From: Hyaloperonospora brassicae
Taxonomy: Eukaryota; Oomycota; Peronosporomycetes; Peronosporales; Peronosporaceae
Length of the DNA stretch: 64,000 bases
Assembly (NCBI GenBank): GCA_947650285.1
Contig: CANTFL010000144.1
Span: 639,786 to 703,785, forward strand
Reading direction: 5' to 3'
Positions 29,372 to 38,857 of this stretch are shown here, in pieces. The position numbers and the translations under genes were made by a program. The first letter of the stretch is position 1. Each line of letters begins with the position of its first letter. Below the pieces are notes generated by a model that searched no databases, was not told the origin of the DNA, and saw nothing but the letters and a program-made list of their open reading frames with translations.

Positions 29372-32300
29372 ATGCTCCGCGCAGCGCACTCGGTCGTCAA
29401 GACCCGTCGCGTGCCGCTGTACAAGGCCAGCGGCCACCGCCTCCTCGTGGCGGCGCGCGAGAAGGCGATGCAAGTCGACCGCCGCCACGTCCCGCGCTTC
29501 GAGACGCCCGCCGTGCTCGAGTTCGCCGACGGCTCGCGCTTCCCCGGCGTCTCGTTCGGTGCCCAGAAGTCCATGGCGGGCGAAGTCGTGTTCACCACGG
29601 GCATGGTCGGCTACCCCGAGGCGCTCACGGACCCGTCGTTCAAGGGCCAGCTCTTGAACATGACGTTCCCGATGATTGGCAACTATGGCGTCCCGGACAC
29701 GACGGCGCTGGACGACATGGGGCTGCACAAGTACATGGAGTCGGACCGCATCCACGCCGCGGGCGTGATCGTGCAGGACTACTCGAGCCATTACAGCCAC
29801 TGGAACGCGGCGCAGTCGCTCTCGCAGTGGCTCGAGCGCGAAGGCATTCCAGGCATTGCCGGCGTCGACACGCGGGCCATCACCAAGAAGATCCGCGCGC
29901 ACGGCGCCATGGCGGGCCGCATCCTTGTGGACGGCTGCGTTGACACGCCGCATCTCGTGGACGTGAATGCGACGAACCTCGCGGCCCTCGTGTCGACCAA
30001 AGACGTGATCACGTACGGCAAGGGGAACCCGCTCAAGATTTTGGCCGTGGACTGCGGCATCAAGTACAACATCATCCGGGAACTCGTAAAGCGCGGCGCG
30101 GAAGTCAAGCGCGTGCCCTGGAACCACGACATTGCGTCGGAGATGGACTGGTACGACGGGCTCTTTATCTCGAACGGTCCAGGCGACCCGGCGGTCATGA
30201 AAGAGACGACGGCGCAGCTGCAGAAGGCGCTGGCGCTGCAAGGCGACAATGTCAAGCCTGTCTTTGGCATCTGTCTCGGCAACCAGCTGCTCAGTCTTGC
30301 GGCGGGGGCAAAGACGTACAAGCTGCCGTACGGCAACCGCGGGCAGAACCAGCCTGTGCACAACCTGAAGACCGGTCGGTGCTACATCACGGCCCAGAAC
30401 CACGGCTTTGCCGTGGACGGCAAGACGCTGCCAAGCGAGTGGGAGGAGCTCTTTGTGAACCTCAACGACAGCACGAACGAAGGTATTATCCACAAGTCGA
30501 AGCCGTACTTCACGGCGCAGTTCCACCCGGAACACGCTGGCGGCCCGACGGACACGCAGTTTCTGTTTGATACGTTCCTCGACGCCGTGCGCGCCAAAGA
30601 GAAAGGACCGATCAAGAGCTTGGTGCAGCGTCCGCAACTGAAGCGCATCGAGGTGAAGAAGGTGCTGGTGCTTGGATCCGGTGGTCTATCAATTGGCCAG
30701 GCCGGAGAGTTTGACTACTCTGGTTCGCAAGCTATCAAGGCGCTGAAGGAGGAGAACATTGAGACGATCTTGATCAACCCGAACATTGCCTCCGTGCAGA
30801 CGAACATTGACCGCTCGAGCGAGGCGCAAGCCAGCAACGTGTACTACTTGCCTGTCAACCCAGACTTTGTGGAACAGGTGATCAAGCGCGAACGCCCCGA
30901 CGGTATCCTTATCTCGATGGGCGGTCAGACTGCATTGAACTGTGGTATGGAGCTCGACAAGCGTGGCGTGTTCAAAAAGTACGGCGTGCAAGTGCTTGGT
31001 ACGCAAATCGAAGTGATCAATTACACCGAAGATCGCGAGTTGTTCAACGGCAAGCTGGCGGAGATCAATGAGTGCATTGCTCAAAGTGAAGCTGTCGAGT
31101 CGGTGGACGATGCGGTGAGGGCTGCGTACAATATTGGTTTCCCGGTGATGATCCGCTCAGCGTTTGCGCTTGGCGGTCTTGGCTCGGGTATCTGCGACGA
31201 CGAAGCTCATTTGCGCACGATGGCGAAGCAAGCCTTCTCGGGCAGTCCTCAGATTCTGGTGGAGCGGTCTATGAAGGGCTGGAAGGAGGTTGAGTATGAG
31301 GTGGTGCGAGACGCCGCCGACAACTGTCTGACCGTCTGCAATATGGAGAACTTTGACCCTCTGGGTATTCACACCGGCGAGTCGATTGTGATCGCGCCTT
31401 CGCAGACCTTGTCGAACAACGAGTACCACATGCTGCGTGAGACTGCTTTGAAGGTGGTGCGTCACCTTGGTATTGTGGGTGAGTGCAACATCCAGTACGC
31501 GCTAAACCCCGAATCGGAAGAGTACTGTATCATCGAGGTGAATGCGCGTCTGTCGCGTTCAAGTGCTCTAGCGTCGAAGGCGACGGGTTATCCACTTGCT
31601 TTTGTTGCCGCCAAGCTTGCACTAGGCATGAACCTGCCGGACTTGAAGAACTCTGTGACCAAGAGCACAACTGCTTGCTTTGAGCCTTCGCTCGACTACT
31701 GCGTCGCTAAGATGCCGCGTTGGGACCTGGCCAAGTTCGAGAACGTGAGTACTGAGATCGGCTCGTCGATGAAGAGTGTCGGCGAGGTGATGTCAATTGC
31801 GCGTACATTTGAGGAAGCGATTCAGAAGGCAATTCGTATGGTAGAGCCTTCTAACGAAGGCTTTGAGCCGCGATACGACGAGCTATCGCATGAGGAGCTA
31901 GTGAAGGCTCTAGGCAAGCCCACAGACCGTCGCATTTACCAAATCGCGCAAGCGTTGAAAACTGGACAGCTGTCTATCGAGCAAGTCCACGAGATCACCA
32001 AGATCGACACTTGGTTCCTTAGCCGTCTGCAGGCCATTTGCGATTGCGACGTGAACCTAACGGGCAAGAAGCTAAACGACATCACGGGTCCTGAGATCAC
32101 GGAGGCGAAGAAGCTCGGTTTCTCGGATCGTCAGCTCGCTCGTATGTTCAGCTGCTCAGACGACGAGGTGCGCGCGAAGCGTAAGGAGCTTGGCATTGTT
32201 CCGTCAGTGAAGCAGATTGACACACTCGCGGCAGAGTACCCGGCACAGACTAACTACCTGTACATGACGTACAATGGTACGGAGCACGATGTGCCAGCAC

Positions 32301-33925
32301 TGGAGCCCAATGATGGCGTGATGGTCCTGGGTAGCGGTGCCTACCGCATCGGTAGCTCCGTCGAGTTCGACTGGTGTGCTGTGAGCTGCATACGCACCTT
32401 GCGCAAGCTTGGTCAACGCGCGGTGATGCTCAACTACAACCCTGAGACGGTCAGCACGGATTACGACGAATGCGACCAGCTGTACTTCGAGGAGCTGTCG
32501 AAGGAGCGTGTGATGGATGTGAACGACCGCGAGGGCGTTCGGGGTGTCGTGGTGTCTGTAGGTGGGCAGATCCCGAACAACCTTGCGCTTCCGCTGCACA
32601 AGGCCGGCGTGAAGATCTTGGGCACGCATCCGACCATGATTGACAGCGCTGAAGACCGCTTCAAGTTCTCCAAATTGATGGACGAGGCTGGTGTGCCCCA
32701 GCCTGCGTGGAAGGAGCTGACAAACCACGCCGACGCTCGCACGTTTGCTGAGCGTGTGGGCTACCCCGTGCTCGTGCGTCCCTCGTACGTGCTAAGTGGC
32801 GCTGCGATGAATGTTGCATACAACTTCGACGAGCTGCAAAACGTGCTGAACCAGGCTGTTGCCGTGTCTGCGGAGCACCCCGTCGTGATCACGAAGTTTG
32901 TAGAGGGCGCCAAGGAGTTGGAGCTGGATGCCGTGGCCAGGAATGGCAAGGTGATTGCAGCTGCAATTTCGGAGCATGTAGAGAACGCTGGTGTGCACAG
33001 CGGAGATGCCACACTGGTGTTGCCTCCTGTGGAGGCGAGTGCGTTCTACACGAATCAGATCAAGCGCAACGCCGAGAAGATCGCGAAGGCGTTGAACATC
33101 TCTGGACCGTTCAACGCGCAGTTCCTAGCCAAGGGCGCTGAGGTCAGCGTGATTGAGTGCAACCTGCGTGCCTCGCGTTCGTTCCCGTTCGTGTCGAAGA
33201 CGACCGGTGCGGACTTTGTTAATGCTGCCACCAAGGTGATGGTGGGCGAGTCGACGGATAACGACAACTTGCCTCCTCTTTACGGTCCCAAGCGTCCAGA
33301 GGGGTTTGTTGGCATCAAGTCGCCGATGTTCTCGTACACGCGTCTGGGTGGTGCTGATCCGTTGCTTGGCGTCGAGATGGCTTCAACGGGTGAAGTCGCT
33401 TGCTTTGGCAAAAACCGCCACGAGGCGTTCTTGAAGGCACTGATCTCGTCGAACATCAAGTTGCCGGAAAAGAATATTTTGCTGTCCATGCAGGAGAAGT
33501 ATTCGGAAGAATTCGTGCACGCCGCGTATCAGATGCACGAGTTGGGGTACAATCTGTACACGACGAAGAAGACACACGCGTACCTGAAGAAGTACGACGT
33601 TCCGTCGACGATGGTCGATTTCCCGCTGGACGCTGACAGCGAGAACAACGTGTTGAACTTGATTCGGGACGGCCAGATTGACCTCGTGGTGAACCTGCCC
33701 AACAACGAGAGCCAGCAGACGGAAAACAACTACCTCATCCGCCGTACGGCTGTAGACTTCTCCATCCCGCTGCTGACGAACATCAGCCTGGTGCAGCTTT
33801 TCGTGGAAGCCATGGCTGTCCACAAGAAGCAGCCGCTGCTTGGTCTGGAGCCTGACAGTCTGTTTGACTACTATGAGCGCGAGAAGAAGGACGAGGCGTG
33901 GACCCATGAGCACGAGTTCCACTAA
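29372..33925 (+). CDS. Carbamoyl-phosphate synthase, single chain, glutamine-hydrolysing, probably mitochondrial
   Basis: 1517 residues, no intron. Makes carbamoyl phosphate from bicarbonate, ATP and glutamine nitrogen. N-terminal presequence-like segment (1-38, basic). Small-subunit domain about 45-200. Class I amidotransferase about 222-400 with Cys301 (VFGICLGNQ), His385 and Glu387 (FHPEH): the complete triad, so glutamine-using, unlike CPS1 of ureotelic vertebrates, which lacks the Cys. Synthetase half 1 from about 429 (VLGSGGLSIGQAGEFDYS), half 2 from about 980 (VLGSGAYRIGSSVEFDW), and the MGS-like regulatory domain from about 1366. No aspartate transcarbamylase or dihydroorotase is fused, so it is not CAD; layout and presequence point to a CPS-III-like enzyme. 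Beside ARG5,6, hence likely for arginine. Confidence 0.95.
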   Translation: MLRAAHSVVKTRRVPLYKASGHRLLVAAREKAMQVDRRHVPRFETPAVLEFADGSRFPGVSFGAQKSMAGEVVFTTGMVGYPEALTDPSFKGQLLNMTFPMIGNYGVPDTTALDDMGLHKYMESDRIHAAGVIVQDYSSHYSHWNAAQSLSQWLEREGIPGIAGVDTRAITKKIRAHGAMAGRILVDGCVDTPHLVDVNATNLAALVSTKDVITYGKGNPLKILAVDCGIKYNIIRELVKRGAEVKRVPWNHDIASEMDWYDGLFISNGPGDPAVMKETTAQLQKALALQGDNVKPVFGICLGNQLLSLAAGAKTYKLPYGNRGQNQPVHNLKTGRCYITAQNHGFAVDGKTLPSEWEELFVNLNDSTNEGIIHKSKPYFTAQFHPEHAGGPTDTQFLFDTFLDAVRAKEKGPIKSLVQRPQLKRIEVKKVLVLGSGGLSIGQAGEFDYSGSQAIKALKEENIETILINPNIASVQTNIDRSSEAQASNVYYLPVNPDFVEQVIKRERPDGILISMGGQTALNCGMELDKRGVFKKYGVQVLGTQIEVINYTEDRELFNGKLAEINECIAQSEAVESVDDAVRAAYNIGFPVMIRSAFALGGLGSGICDDEAHLRTMAKQAFSGSPQILVERSMKGWKEVEYEVVRDAADNCLTVCNMENFDPLGIHTGESIVIAPSQTLSNNEYHMLRETALKVVRHLGIVGECNIQYALNPESEEYCIIEVNARLSRSSALASKATGYPLAFVAAKLALGMNLPDLKNSVTKSTTACFEPSLDYCVAKMPRWDLAKFENVSTEIGSSMKSVGEVMSIARTFEEAIQKAIRMVEPSNEGFEPRYDELSHEELVKALGKPTDRRIYQIAQALKTGQLSIEQVHEITKIDTWFLSRLQAICDCDVNLTGKKLNDITGPEITEAKKLGFSDRQLARMFSCSDDEVRAKRKELGIVPSVKQIDTLAAEYPAQTNYLYMTYNGTEHDVPALEPNDGVMVLGSGAYRIGSSVEFDWCAVSCIRTLRKLGQRAVMLNYNPETVSTDYDECDQLYFEELSKERVMDVNDREGVRGVVVSVGGQIPNNLALPLHKAGVKILGTHPTMIDSAEDRFKFSKLMDEAGVPQPAWKELTNHADARTFAERVGYPVLVRPSYVLSGAAMNVAYNFDELQNVLNQAVAVSAEHPVVITKFVEGAKELELDAVARNGKVIAAAISEHVENAGVHSGDATLVLPPVEASAFYTNQIKRNAEKIAKALNISGPFNAQFLAKGAEVSVIECNLRASRSFPFVSKTTGADFVNAATKVMVGESTDNDNLPPLYGPKRPEGFVGIKSPMFSYTRLGGADPLLGVEMASTGEVACFGKNRHEAFLKALISSNIKLPEKNILLSMQEKYSEEFVHAAYQMHELGYNLYTTKKTHAYLKKYDVPSTMVDFPLDADSENNVLNLIRDGQIDLVVNLPNNESQQTENNYLIRRTAVDFSIPLLTNISLVQLFVEAMAVHKKQPLLGLEPDSLFDYYEREKKDEAWTHEHEFH

Positions 33926-34026
33926 GCGCAGTACGGATCGGAGAAACAGCATGGTTGCTTGATGTACGTGAAAGCGCAGTGTATACAGGCTTAATGCGTG
34001 GAAACAATGTCGATCAAAGCAAAGAG

Positions 34027-35016
34027 TCAAGTCGTGTGTGACCACGACCGCGTGTATCTCACCTCGTCGTCGTCGTCGTCGTCCTGCATCGTGAAGCACG
34101 TGTTGTGCTCTTTGAACCAGTTCTCCAAGCCGAACGCGAACAGGCCACTCGTGTACGCAAGCGTCTGCTTTTCGTCCATCGTCTTCAGCTTCTCCGTCTC
34201 GACTGACCTCTTGTTTTTCTTCCCCTTTGCGACTGCTTCGTGTGTCAACTCGAGGTACCGAGTCGAAAAGTGCTGCACGAGTTGCGGGTAGTGCACCACG
34301 AGCTGCTTTCGCAAGTGAACAGAGCGCGTGTACGACGCAATCACGTAGGCGTCGGCAATGTCGAACGCCGAGTCGGCCAGCGCACCGGTGCGCATACGCT
34401 CCAGCACCGGCAGAGCTGTCGACGTTGCAACTTGTCGACGCGTTGCTTCGGGTTCGTGGTGCTCGAGGAAGTCCATGACCCGGTGCTTGACGCTGCTCTT
34501 GGTGCTGCCTTTCGATGACGCGCTGAGACCGAAGAACCCACGCGCTGCCGACGGGTGCGTGTGTAGCGGCAGTACGTGGAAGCGCTTCCAACAGGCAAAC
34601 GACACAATGCCGTTGAGCTGCGCGAGCTGGAACATGCCGGCGTTGTGGAAGCGTCCAGAGCAGAACATCCGCATGAACGCTTCAATGCCCACGAGCCATT
34701 GAGCTGCTGGTTGTTGCTGCTGTTCGGCATCGCGCACAGTCGCCAAGATACCATCGACGACACCGCCGATGCGGAGCACGTCAGCGCTGGCAAATTGCGT
34801 CGTGGGGATATGGCCCCAGCGACACACGCGACCACGTTCGGTTACCACAGCAAAGCCAGTGCTGTTGGTGTTGATGTCGAGTCCAAGGACGCGCAGAGGG
34901 GGGAAGCAATGCAGGAGCTGCTGGACGTGCTCGTCGAGGTCGCAAACTTGCAGCGCCTTGCGAATGCGAGCTCCATTGCGGCGCAGCGTCGACGAGGGCG
35001 CTGGCGCCTTGCGCAT
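34027..35016 (-). CDS. RuvC-like (RNase H fold) putative Holliday-junction resolvase
   Basis: 329 residues from the ATG at 35016. The arrangement of acids is that of RuvC-fold resolvases: Asp47 in VLGLDINTNSTGFAV, Glu112 in WLVGIEAFM, and Asp219/Asp222 in AFDIADAYVIA, preceded by the KHRVMDFL region. The MFQLAQLNGIVSF segment is also typical of eukaryotic organellar resolvases. The N-terminus is basic with little acid (RRNGARIRK), suggesting mitochondrial import, so a role in mitochondrial DNA recombination is inferred. A Lys/Asp-rich tail ends the protein. Its stop lies 101 bp from that of carbamoyl-phosphate synthase (convergent). The frame is open upstream of the ATG to about 35073 without another ATG. 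Confidence 0.75.
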   Translation of the reverse strand: MRKAPAPSSTLRRNGARIRKALQVCDLDEHVQQLLHCFPPLRVLGLDINTNSTGFAVVTERGRVCRWGHIPTTQFASADVLRIGGVVDGILATVRDAEQQQQPAAQWLVGIEAFMRMFCSGRFHNAGMFQLAQLNGIVSFACWKRFHVLPLHTHPSAARGFFGLSASSKGSTKSSVKHRVMDFLEHHEPEATRRQVATSTALPVLERMRTGALADSAFDIADAYVIASYTRSVHLRKQLVVHYPQLVQHFSTRYLELTHEAVAKGKKNKRSVETEKLKTMDEKQTLAYTSGLFAFGLENWFKEHNTCFTMQDDDDDDEVRYTRSWSHTT

Positions 35017-35535
35017 GAGGACAGAGCACAAGCGCTTGGGAATAGCTGGTCGGTGGAATTGACTGGTGCGCAATTATGATACGATTGGTCGGACGTGTAA
35101 AGTCGGCACCGCACGAGTCGATATCCGGGATGGCACGTCACGAGCTCAAGCGGTCGTTTGCTCCATGGGCGGTGGTGGTACCGAGGCAAATTGGTAGAAG
35201 TTGACCCACGACGCTGGTGGTCGACTGCCTTGTGCTAAGAAACGGAGAGCGAGGAAACAACCTGTGGTTTGCCATTTTCAGTATCACGCACGTGTCGCGC
35301 CAAAAAAGGCATTTCTACGTCACGGGCGACACACGGGCGTGGCTGGTAAAGGAATTCGAGCGATCGTATTACAGCAAAAAGCGCAGGCTGATCGACTGCT
35401 CGTTCTGGTACATTCTCTGGTACGTTCTCTGGTCCATTCATCAAATTTAAATTCGCCGTTTGGACCCTGTATGACACCCACATTGCAAGAAGTAGGCTTC
35501 ATTATAAACAAAGATCAAACGTCTCTTCGGCCGCG
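35017..35535. other. Unique spacer between the resolvase gene and the tandem array
   Basis: Should hold the resolvase promoter. One 77-codon plus-strand ORF at 35217 shows no family features. Similarity to the repeat unit begins abruptly at about 35536. Confidence 0.5.
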
Positions 35536-35760
35536 CTCGCGTCCTCTACCCGAGTGTCCTTGTCGGATCCAGTATCAGCTCAACTCGAGATCGAGGTGTA
35601 TCCATGGATCAACTGTTTGTTCGCTTACCGTCGACTGATACTTCCGCTTGCACGATAGAGCAGACTTCGGTTGTGTGCAATCGAGCCAAAATTCGAGACA
35701 ACAATGCATTCCTTCGTACAAGAACAAACTTCAATGTATGTACCAGATCCATTGAGCTGC

Positions 35761-36528
35761 TTAGTTGTCCTTGCTATGCTCTACCGCGTCTGCCTTCTCA
35801 CCACTCTCCGTCGTCGGTGCCACTTCCGATGACTTTTCGTTGACATTGGTGTCCTTTAGCGCAGCGGTCGTCGACGTCACCTGTTGATCGACGTCCGACT
35901 CAGACGCAAGCTGGCCTTTCACCGACTTCTTCTGCGCCGCACCGAACGGAGTCTGCTGCCACAGCGCCTCGAACTCTTCCGGACTGCCACTCGAGCAGAT
36001 GGACTCGTGCTGTCCATCGTCTTCGTTGCCTTGTCGACGCCATGTTGTCCGCATCTTCTTGCCGTCGATCTCGCGCTCGTGCACAGCTTTCAGTCGGCCA
36101 GTGGAGTCTTCATAGCGGCGACGCGTGGTTGCGACTCGCCGACCCTTCTCGTCCACCACGGACGAGTTGCTGAACGAATAGGACGAGAACGTGTGACTCG
36201 TCGAGTCTTCTCCACCCTTCAACGTCTTGTCGCTTGACGCCTGTTGATCCTGTTCCGGCGTGCTGTCCGACATCTGAAAGACCGTCGGCTTGTACTTGTG
36301 CGTGACCACCGGCAGGTCGACAAAGAAGTCGTCGTCGTCCGTCGACTTCCCAGAGTACATGACGTGCTTTGGACTCGGAGCCACAAGCATCTCGCGACGC
36401 GCCATACCATACGGATAGCGAGCCCGCATCATACTGTCGCTCATCTGCTCGAGCTCCATCATGGACTGCTCCAGCGACGACATGGGGTACCAGAAGCGCG
36501 GTCGCACGAGATCCCACGAGCTGAACAT
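35761..36528 (-). CDS. Array gene copy 1: putative MLF (myeloid leukemia factor)-like protein
   Basis: 255 residues, no intron. The N-terminus is aromatic and Met-rich (WDLVRPRFWYP; MMELEQMSDSMM), then an Asp run and FFVDLPVV. The core SHTFSSYSFSNSSVVDEKGR, then RRRYEDSTGRL, EIDGKKMRTTWRR and FEALW, resembles the MLF core in pattern: a Ser-rich strand, an 'R.TRR...DS' strand, 'G..M' and a final aromatic 'F...W'. The tail is acidic and Ser/Thr-rich, likely disordered. No signal peptide or membrane segment. MLF proteins of animals and protists act in chromatin, stress and protein-aggregate handling; the role here is unknown. The ATG at 36528 is chosen because the frame upstream crosses a microsatellite and is broken in copy 4. 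An initiator lies about 90 bp upstream. Family assignment is tentative. Confidence 0.8.
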   Translation of the reverse strand: MFSSWDLVRPRFWYPMSSLEQSMMELEQMSDSMMRARYPYGMARREMLVAPSPKHVMYSGKSTDDDDFFVDLPVVTHKYKPTVFQMSDSTPEQDQQASSDKTLKGGEDSTSHTFSSYSFSNSSVVDEKGRRVATTRRRYEDSTGRLKAVHEREIDGKKMRTTWRRQGNEDDGQHESICSSGSPEEFEALWQQTPFGAAQKKSVKGQLASESDVDQQVTSTTAALKDTNVNEKSSEVAPTTESGEKADAVEHSKDN

Positions 36529-36611
36529 GGTGACGGTTGCGTTCGTTACTTGGTCGTGTGTGTGTGTGTTGTTGTTGTTGGTCTGTTGGGACGGATCTTG
36601 TCGTTTGATGC

Positions 36612-36625
36612 AAATTGGGAAATGA
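36612..36625 (-). promoter_or_regulatory. Oomycete initiator of array copy 1
   Basis: Minus strand TCATTTCCCAATTT, a full match to TCATTYYNCAWTTT, the 14-base core of the oomycete Inr/FPR. Predicts a 5' UTR of about 95 bases that contains the CA/AAC microsatellite. Confidence 0.8.
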
Positions 36626-36759
36626 AATGGACGTGCAGAACGCTTCGCGCGAAGAAGCAGCCGACCGATCGTGACGTTGAAGTGCTCGATCGAGTGGCGT
36701 CGAAGGGAGCGCTGCAACACGTCTCCCATACAACGTGTCATATAGCTGAGATGACTCAC

Positions 36760-38632
36760 TGTTTCGAGAACCCAAATAATACCGACCGACTGTTTCGAGA
36801 ACTATCTCCCGTCTCTGTTCCGTTTTTCGGTGCGTACTTTTCACTTTACGGACCAAAAGCCGAGAAAAGAGCGATGACCTGTTTGCGACGGAATGCTCCA
36901 GATAGATAACAACGTCCTTCCAACGAGTGATAAAGAACACGAGAGAGAGCGAGAGAGGTACGCTCTTCTGTTTCGGAGCTTGCAGTCGAAGCGGACGCAA
37001 AGTGTGCTGGACGGAGTATATCGGTACACGGAACATGAGCGTTGCATGACGTCGCAGCTGATCAGCTGACCAAAGACATTCGTTTCCGCCGCAGTGGAAC
37101 TGAGCGGTGATACTCATCTTTGTTACTCAGCTGTGCGAGTTGGCTGTGATACTCATATGCATACCGACTTCGTTCATTGCTTCGAGTCGAACTGCTTTGC
37201 AGTGTTGCAGCCAGCGCTTCCAACACGTCGTGCCGTGCCGGCATGTGGCGTTTACGCCGACACTGATGGTGATCTCATGCGGTGTAGTAGTGAAAAAGGT
37301 GGTCAGTAGCAGTTACTCCTTTTCTTGGGGACGACGAGTGTCGACAGTAGAGATACTCGACAGTCAGCCAAGAAATGAAGTCGACCACCGAGACGGATGA
37401 ATGAGGACGCGAAGATCTCTCAACGTAGGATGACGAGCTTCTGTACTTTGCATCGGTATAGTCGAGCAGATGGCACCCCGGACGTGTCTGGTCACTTTTG
37501 CGTCCGACTGGTACACGTGCTTTCACTCTCATTGACACCGTGACATCCAACCACTCACTCACTCCCTTATCGACTTCCGCACATACTCACACTTCCACCC
37601 ATCCCTGATTCGGCTTCAAGGCATCATGGCAGCGTGACATTGAATTCAAGTGCATGTGATCGCGGGCGTGCTATCGCTGGTCAATGGACGGACACGTTGT
37701 CAACGCTGGCACGTTTTACCAACAACGTGTACAAACGGTACGATCATGGCTTTGCACAGTGTCTTGGCTATGCTTTTATCGTGCAACTGATGCGTCCCCT
37801 GTCAGGCACTGACGTCTCACCCTCGAAGAAGCTGCTGTGCCGTCATTTTCGATACGCACGAATCACGATATCGTCAAACGTGCAATCCACGCCGCGCCAA
37901 CGAAAGCGCCCTTTTCACGCATGAAATATGGACTGATATACGCTATCAGGATGGCGTGCACAGTGAGCACGGGAGCAGAGGTATACCTACTATGTGAACG
38001 ACAGCGTACCCGTCGATGTCCATTCGACTATTCTTCTCCCGTACATGCGACAATCGTTCTCACGAATACGTCGATCATGTTGACTGCTTCTTCGATCGTT
38101 CAACTCGCCGACACTGTTTGCGTATCCAGCCATCGTCTGCAGCTCGATCAACTTCATGTGGCTCTCTAGAGTCCGTGATAGGCCGTCTCTTCCTATTTCG
38201 ACCCAGCGCAATGCGATGAAGCCAGCACGTCGACGTCTATTGCAGTCAGCTTTCACGTGTTGAGTAATCTCGATGCGACATTGGACCTCTTGTGCTCGAT
38301 GAACGGTCATCTGCTGCCTTACGAATTAGAGTGGAGGATTCCGAGTCGTTACCAGAGATCACGCGATCAACACAGAAGGCAGCTCACGATATCTCGGCAC
38401 TGCAGCAAACTCCTGCCACGCGCAAAAGCACACCCAACAAATCTTCGCACCTTCGCACAAACTGAGAAGTCTTGCAAAATGCGCTAAGGGTAGTGCGCTT
38501 TTGTGAGAAAGTCTTTTCGCTTTCGCTCATTTCGAGAATCGATTACGCACTGTGCACACCGAGAGGAAGCAGCAACTACAAGATACGCAAGCAGGGATGG
38601 TACCCGACGGTGGGACATCCCGTCACGATGCA
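36760..38632. other. Spacer of array unit 1 (model for all units)
   Basis: About 2 kb between one gene's promoter side and the next unit. ORFs of 60-110 codons occur on both strands, but indels between units change or break them, and none resembles a known family. It contains a 14-bp palindrome CAGCTGATCAGCTG (37055-37068) where the 45-bp module inserts in other units, and a short CACT repeat near 37550-37565. Confidence 0.6.
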
Positions 38633-38857
38633 CTCGCGTCCTCTGCTCGAGTGTCCTTGTCGGATCCAGTATCAGCTCAACTCGAGATCGAGGTGTATCC
38701 ATGGATCAACTGTTTGTTCGCTTACCGTCGACTGATACTTCCGCTTGCACGATAGAGCAGACTTCGGTTGTGTGCAATCGAGCCAAAATTCGAGACAACA
38801 ATGCATTCCTTCGTACAAGAACAAACTTCAATGTATGTACCAGATCCATTGAGCTGC

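Noticed and set aside
29195..30637. 480-codon minus-strand ORF opposite the start of carbamoyl-phosphate synthase
   Set aside because: Mirror of a highly conserved GC-rich gene; composition is Arg/His/Val-heavy without domain features.
34027..34062. Intron at the resolvase 3' end (GTGAGA donor at 34062)
   Set aside because: The only acceptor seen lies at the stop of the convergent CPS gene; the open frame ends sensibly without it.
33383..34591. 402-codon minus-strand ORF across the CPS and resolvase 3' ends
   Set aside because: Overlaps two well-supported genes in wrong frames and looks like a translated mirror.
36529..36759. N-terminal extension of the array protein to 332 residues (also in other copies)
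   Set aside because: Crosses the initiator and a microsatellite, and the frame is broken in copy 4.
36244..36909. 221-codon plus-strand ORF antisense to the MLF-like gene, repeated in the units
   Set aside because: Antisense mirror of conserved coding DNA; cut short in copy 4 and altered in copies 8 and 9.
36110..37117. 308-335-codon minus-strand ORF in each unit overlapping the MLF-like gene and its promoter
   Set aside because: Passes through the promoter and leader in another frame; length changes with spacer indels.
37634..37924. 96-codon plus-strand ORF in the array spacer as a second gene
   Set aside because: A 19-base deletion in units 8 and 9 changes its start and frame; no family resemblance.
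38526..38545. Plus-strand initiator-like GCTCATTTCGAGAAT in the spacer
   Set aside because: Only about 12 of 16 positions match and no supported plus-strand gene follows.
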